A DNA stretch of 64,000 bases, taken from Coprinellus micaceus. Taxonomy: Eukaryota > Basidiomycota > Agaricomycetes > Agaricales > Psathyrellaceae. The stretch covers positions 2,728,001 to 2,792,000 of the forward strand of contig OX596338.1 in the NCBI GenBank assembly GCA_951394405.1, written 5' to 3'. Below the pieces are notes generated by a model. The model saw only the letters and a program-made list of their open reading frames with translations. It made no database searches and had not been told where the DNA came from. Position numbers and translations under genes: made by a program. Shown here in pieces: positions 58,831 to 64,000 of this stretch (position 1 is its first letter; each line of letters starts with the position of its first letter).

Positions 58831-60072
58831 TCAAGACGAGCTTTCCCCTGCGCGCTGGGTCATGGCAGCCTGACCCGCAGCGGTTGCTGCCAGTCTTGAA
58901 CGCTTCCGCTCGGCCTCTGTCACGAAGAGTCAAAACGCCGCCGGGGGGTAGGGCGGATCGCAACGTACCTGCTTCCTTCTCCTTCTCAATCTCAGCGACA
59001 ATGGCCTCGATCTCGGAGAGGCCAAGGCTCTAGAACCTCATGTCAGAGGGGGACCATGAGCAGATGCGTGCTATTTGAGGCTCACCGTGACCTTTCCATA
59101 ACTCTCCATGACACTGATCTCGATGTTCTTCGCGCCGGTCTGGACAACCTCAAGCAGGCTCTTCACAGTCAACTTGATTGTCTCTTCCCGTGAAAGATCG
59201 TCTTTGTGATTCTTCTCAAGGAACTCCCGGACAGTCTTAGAGGATCGGCCAATAGCGTTTGCCTGCATAAGCGGTAAGCGTGTTGCTTCCTATGCGCAGT
59301 TATCGCTTCAACGCACCTTCCACGCGCTGTAGATTCCACTAGGCTCTGTTTGGTAGAGACGAGGCTGGCTATCGTGGGGGTCGAATCCGACGATGAGTGT
59401 TGAGATACCGAATGGTCGGACACCACCAGATTGAGTATATTTCTGCAGTTCGTCCATTTGGTTCACAGCCTGTCAGGGCGGTGAACGGGGAGGCGCACCT
59501 GTTGGATTCCAGCAATGTAGCGAGTGATGTATTCCACCGTGACAGGGTCTTCCACGGTCAGACGGTGGCTCTGGCATTCTATCCGCGCCTTGTCGATGAG
59601 TACTCGCCCGTCGGCAGTCAGACCTGTTGGCAAGTCAGTGTACATTGGCCACCGCCGCCAGCTGAAATTATCGCACCAGCAAACGCAAGACAGACATGGT
59701 CGTCCAGCATTGCGACCTTTCGGACCGTCCGGGGATCTTGAAGCTGCAGCACTGACTTCTTCTCGACACCGAGAACAACGATATCCTTGCCCCGGACGCC
59801 CACCTAGTGTACGAATTGAGTGGTACACGGAGATCGATGGCGGCTGGAGACATACCGCGCATGTTCCCTTCCTGACAGCCTCCAGCGCATACTCGACCTA
59901 TACGCCTGTATTAGCCTCCACGGTGCTCTCGGAGTGTCGACATCTTCGGTTACCTGGAACAGATGGCCATCAGGCGAGAAAACGGTCAGGGCTAAGTCGA
60001 TAGTGAGTATGGATGAGATTTTGAGGCGCGAGATGAAAGCGTATTCTCACCGCGATCGTATGACCTCGACAT
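58831..60072 (-). CDS. PRE6: 20S proteasome subunit alpha4 (PSMA7 type)
   Basis: Outer-ring subunit of the 20S core. Nine exons: 60051-60072, 59954-59991, 59856-59897, 59677-59803, 59499-59623, 59317-59442, 59086-59262, 58969-59029 and 58831-58916; 267 residues. The alpha signature is intact ([19 protein letters not shown] with [15 protein letters not shown]). Alpha4-type features are [40 protein letters not shown] and [19 protein letters not shown]. The C-terminus extends past the usual end as [16 protein letters not shown]. The gene is very intron-dense, with a 22-base first coding exon. Tandem upstream of GEA on the same strand, 295 bases away. Confidence 0.97.
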
Positions 60073-61086
60073 GGTATAGAATTTAGATTGAGGATATGAT
60101 GTGAGGGAGGATGGATGAACTGTGGTTGATGCCGACGCGCGTCGAGATGATAGTGCATCACGTGATGTACATTAAAGGGGTGAAGGCTTGCTGAGCCTCA
60201 GCTGAACTCCGCGATGAGATTAGGGTGCTCGAAACCCTGATTTTTGAGTGATATATGTAGACATTGCCCACCTTAGCTATCCGAGCTCGAATTACTAGCT
60301 GATGAGTGGAGTTTCGGAGACCGTGGATGCTAGCCAACGACCATAGCTTGGAGGCTAGGTACCGGGGGGGATGGATTTACAGATACTCCAATACTACATA
60401 TGAAAGGTGTCCCTCTGTTGACAGCCGACCTTGGGATCCGTGGTCAGAGCCTTGAGGCGCGCTGATCGAATACGCTTTGACATGTTCCCACGCTCGACCA
60501 ACATATAGGCGCCCGTAATCGCGAAGGGATTGAAAAACCTGTACATTATAGTGTCCAGGAATACATCGGCAAATATCTGCTCCGGGTATTTTTGTAGCGT
60601 TAGACTATGTTTCGTTGCGTATCTTCCTAGGCTATATACACTCGTTACGACACAGTTACTTGCTCGCGGTCAGAGTCGGCAGAGCCGTAATGCCTTATCA
60701 CGAGAGCACCGCTCCGGGAGTCATCAATTGAGGAATATGAAATATCGCTGGAATTTGGTTTTGTGGGTAGAGCTGCACAGCAAGTTCACATGATTCGGTC
60801 ACAGATACCTAGAGTGTTGAGCACTTTAGACGCTATCCGTGTGGCTGCTTTGTCGAAAACTGCCAATTCTAACAATCTACGGCCTTCCTGCGCCATGCAA
60901 GAAGAAATCCCCCGGAAGCCAAGTGAGTTTGCTTGTCTTCGCGCCCCTCTCCTCCCCAGCGGCCAAACTTGAAGTGGCAGACGCTTGGGTCAAATGATTG
61001 GCACAGCCACTCAAGATTGATCGCGACAGGTACAGTGGGACGAAGGGGAATCATCCCTCCCACCTATCTCTTCCAGGCCTACCGCC
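60073..61086. other. About 1 kb without a supportable gene, between PRE6 and SCYL2-like
   Basis: Divergent intergenic region, the longest gap in the window. I looked on both strands for coding frames, tRNA-like cloverleafs and repeats and found none convincing; the longest frame (60530-60793, 87 codons) has no recognisable motif. A run of eight G lies near 60363. It may hold promoters and long 5' untranslated regions or an unseen noncoding RNA. Confidence 0.6.
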
Positions 61087-64000
61087 ATGGCGCACCTCTT
61101 GGCCCAAGCGAACTCATTTTTTGGGCGGACGGCCATATCCCAATCTTATAATATCGGGAACCCGTCGCAAACGACGAGCAGGCCAGCAACACCGGGACAA
61201 TCGGGGTCGAGCGCTGGCGGGGGGGCAGGGATCGCTCCTTTGCCATTCACTCCGTCATTCTACATTGGACTTTGGAAGGTTCAGCCAGCGGCGCACAAGA
61301 CGACTGGGAAACGCGTATCGGTATGGACGTTCGACAAGCGGGGCCCGGATATGGAAAGGTTAGGACAGTCGGCGAAGGACAGAACAGTGGAGGTAATAAA
61401 GAGTGAGGTGTGTGTCCTACTGGTTGTACCCCCTGGATGAGGCTCAATCTTGCGCAAGGCGACCTCGCTAAGCCGCCTGCGACATCCCTCTATCCTAGGT
61501 GCGCCCTGGATACATACTGCCAAGCTCCCACGGACTGACTGCGGCCCTGGCACCGCACGCAGAAATGGTTGAGCCTCTGGAAGAAACGAGGACGGAAATC
61601 GTGTTCGCGACAGAGCCCGTCTTGTCCTCTCTGGAGCATTCGGTACCGGGGTCAGGGAAGCACGCATCTCTCGTCGAGCTAGACGAAGTCGAGGTGTGTG
61701 TCCCCCATACAGCGTCGCTACCACCGAACTCACAGCGAACTAGATCCAAAAGGGCATCCTACAGCTTTGCAAGGGCCTGACCTTCCTCCACAACTCTGCA
61801 AAGCTCATACATTCAAATATCTGCCCCGAGAGTGTCATCCTTAACGCTGCAGTATGTCGTTCTACCAGCGATCAGGGACAACAGTCTCCTCACACCGAAT
61901 ATTCAGGGCGACTGGAAGATATCCGGGCTGGGATTGACGATTCCGCTCTTGACGAACGGTAATCCGACGCGTTGGGAGTTCCCTACATTTGATGGGCGGG
62001 TCCCCTCGTATATCCAACGCTCTTTCGATTACATGGGTATGCACACTATCCCTCTACTTGCCTAGCCTTTTCTTCTCGCTAACCTCCGGATAGCCCCTGA
62101 GTATGCGCTCGACGAACAGCTTCTCACTGCATCAGACATGTACTCCTTAGGATGCGTCGTCTATGCAGTACACGCCAAGGGCGCAACTCCGTACAAGAGT
62201 CATGGGAGTTTGAGTGGACTGAGGGACAACGCCGGCAAACCGATAGCTGGGATGGACAGATGGGAGCAGGATCTGCAATGTTTGTCTTTTCCAGTTATTC
62301 ACAAATTACCTCGAGCTCAATGCCAGCTCCAGCACTGATTCGGTCCCTGATCACACGACGCGGGGAAGACCGACCAACACCGTCAACATTGCCCTCTCAT
62401 CCCTTCTTCTCATCCCTACCTATCTCTACCCTCAACTTCCTGGATCGTTCCAACTTCACGGCCAAGACCAGGGAAGAGAAGATCTCGTTCATGAAGGGGT
62501 TGACCGGCGTCCTAAACCGGTTCTCTGAAGGCCTGCAAACGAGAAAGATTCTCCCTTCACTCTTGGAGGAGGTAAGCCTGTCAAGCCATACCACGAACGC
62601 CGCCAACGTCTGACCACGCATCGAATTTAAGATGAAAGATACCCATCTGCTACCATATATCCTACCCAACGTTTTTGTCATTTCACAGGCCCTCACACCA
62701 GCTCAATTCGCCTCACTTGTCCTTCCGAGTTTAAAGCCTCTGTTCACGATCAAAGAACCACCCCAGAATATGCTGACGCTGCTCGACAATCTCGGTATGC
62801 TGCAATCCAAGACTGAGAAACTGGTCTTCAAAGACCGTGAGCGCGAAACTTGTTCGTCCAAGGGGGCATACTAACAGCGGCTTGCAGATGTGTTGCCATT
62901 AGTATACAACGCTCTCGAATCGGAGCACCCCATTGTGAGACCTGCTCAGCCGCTTCAGTAGTAACTGCTTTGCTCATGAAACGCCCTTCCAGGTACAAGA
63001 ACGTGCGTTAAGCACAATCCCCGACCTCTGTGACAGCGTCGACTACGCCGAAGTCTCGGGAGTTCTTTTCCCCAGAGTTTGCGTATGTCCAGTTTCTTGT
63101 GACCATATCCCGTTCCTCACTTTGCCACAGACCTTGTGTTCAAGCACTCGCATCCTGTCAGTGAAGGTCGCTACTTTAAAGACGTTCTTCGTGATGGTCA
63201 AGACACTGGACAAGCTCGTCCTCACACAAAAACTCGTCCCCCTTCTTTCGAAGATCCGAACGAAGGAGCCTGCAGTAATGGTACGTCAAACCACATGTAA
63301 CGGAAGGTCAGTCCCTGACGTTCGACTCAGACGTCCACGCTGGAAGTTCAAGAAGCCATGGGCATGAAGGTCGATCGTGAGGCCGTCGCGACGCTCATCC
63401 TTCCTCAGTTGTGGGCGATGTCAATGGGTCCTCGTGAGTTTTCGTGTCTTGTTACGCCTAAAGAACTATCTTGACATTTGAGCAGTCTTGAATGTCACTC
63501 AGTTCAACAACTTCATGGCTGTGATCAAGAAGCTGGGTGATCGAGTTGAGCGGGAACACAACCAATTCCTCAGGGACTCTCAGAGAATCGAAGATATGTC
63601 TGCTAACGCCGCCACTGCTAATGGCTCTGCGCCTCCTCCCTCTGTCGCCTCCGATTTTGAGTCACTGGTTGGCAAATCCAACGCCTCCAACGGGGTCGCT
63701 TCAACCGCCCCCATGGTGTCGGCAGATAACACGGGCGCTTCCGCATCTTGGAATGACGACGTGTGGGGCGCCCTAGACAAGCCTCCCCCTCCTCACGCAA
63801 ATCCTAGTCCCGCCTCACGTACATCGGCGGCCTTCTCTCCACCACCATTGACAGGACGCAACAGCTCAGGGTCTTTCCAACCACCTAAACCATCCAGACT
63901 AGGCGCATCACCTATAACTGCTGTTGCCACGGGAAACAAACCGTTCAGTCTGTCCACAACGACGACGGCGAGCCGCCCAGCCATGTTTTCGACACCCTCA
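61087..64000 (+). CDS. SCYL2: SCY1-like pseudokinase (SCYL2 type), 3' end cut by window
   Basis: Clathrin- and endosome-linked pseudokinase family. Exons 61087-61407, 61459-61498, 61563-61693, 61744-61851, 61907-62036, 62094-62279, 62333-62571, 62632-62836, 62888-62934, 62993-63082, 63131-63280, 63331-63433 and 63486 to the edge. The kinase-like domain shows RVSVWTFDKRGPD, SRLRHPSILEMVEPLEETR and APEYALDEQLLTASDMYSLG, but the catalytic loop reads LIHSNICPESVILN (HSN for HRD) and the metal motif is KISGLGL (no DFG), so it should be inactive. HEAT-like helices follow (TLNFLDRSNF, LLPYILPNVF, LTQKLVPLLSKIRTKEPAVM, LPQLWAMSMGP, FMAVIKKLGDRVEREHNQFL). A Ser/Pro-rich tail is open at the window edge. 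Confidence 0.93.

Noticed and set aside
60530..60793. 87-codon frame in the long intergenic region
   Set aside because: No motif, no splice partners and no supporting neighbour; about what chance gives.
1..64000. Two V-ATPase subunits (A and H) and five mitochondrial proteins in one window as a functional cluster
   Set aside because: The genes are separated by many unrelated housekeeping genes on both strands, with no shared regulation visible. Chance co-location is the simpler view.
1..64000. CRISPR arrays, insertion sequences, retroelements, tRNA and rRNA genes
   Set aside because: None seen. No spaced identical repeats, no transposase or reverse-transcriptase motifs, and no cloverleaf with a matching T-arm noticed by eye; a covariance-model scan would be decisive for tRNAs.
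1..64000. An undescribed multi-gene system
   Set aside because: Every gene model but a few (arrestin-like, epimerase-like, methyltransferase, EI24-type) falls in a well-known eukaryotic family, and gene order gives no functional link. The unusual points are at the level of single genes.

Overview
This window is nuclear DNA of a filamentous basidiomycete, most likely an Agaricomycete; the species cannot be named from sequence alone. The evidence is dense introns of about 45-65 bases with GT(A/G/C)NG donors and short CTNA(A/C) branch sites, genes packed on both strands with gaps that are often under 200 bases, and fungal-type proteins throughout (Hook adaptor of the Hok1 type, Gea-type ARF-GEF, TFB3, YME2, NUC1). 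I rebuilt 28 protein-coding genes by joining exons by eye. For 26 complete multi-exon models and one single-exon model the summed exon length is divisible by three and ends in a stop. The first gene (VMA1) is cut at its 5' end and the last (SCYL2-like) at its 3' end by the window edges.

Layout. 1-8.3 kb: V-ATPase subunit A, a secreted fasciclin protein, tRNA dimethylallyltransferase, mitochondrial ribosomal protein uL15m, splicing factor PRP38. 8.5-20.3 kb: a phosphopentomutase/phosphoglucomutase of the PGM2 family with 17 introns, a double-PHD Rco1-like protein, MCM-binding protein, CDC50 flippase subunit, RNA 3'-phosphate cyclase. 20.5-28.2 kb: Hook-type dynein adaptor, EI24-type membrane protein, mitochondrial YME2. 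28.3-40.7 kb: a nuclear-basket FG nucleoporin, TRAPPC13, V-ATPase subunit H, mitochondrial ribosomal protein mL46, the mitochondrial nuclease NUC1, TFIIH subunit TFB3. 40.8-52.8 kb: a C78-family peptidase (ZUP1/UFSP-like), a PPPDE-thioredoxin-PUL protein, a class I methyltransferase, a cytochrome b561-type protein, an NAD-binding epimerase-like protein, 3-hydroxyisobutyrate dehydrogenase and an arrestin-like protein. 53.3-64 kb: a Gea/GBF1 ARF-GEF, proteasome subunit alpha4, an intergenic kilobase without a supportable gene, and a SCYL2-like pseudokinase.

This is a housekeeping neighbourhood, not a gene cluster. Themes recur (mitochondria: uL15m, YME2, mL46, NUC1, HIBADH; membrane traffic: Hook, TRAPPC13, Gea, SCYL2, CDC50, V-ATPase; ubiquitin-like and proteasome biology: C78 peptidase, PPPDE protein, PRE6), but nothing shows that they work as one system. 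I found no transposon, CRISPR array, rRNA, convincing tRNA or biosynthetic cluster. The points worth a second look are small: probable GC-AG introns, exons of 12-16 bases, a PPPDE-Trx-PUL architecture, a C78 peptidase without recognisable zinc fingers, a predicted amphipathic helix at the start of the nucleoporin, and very short shared promoters.
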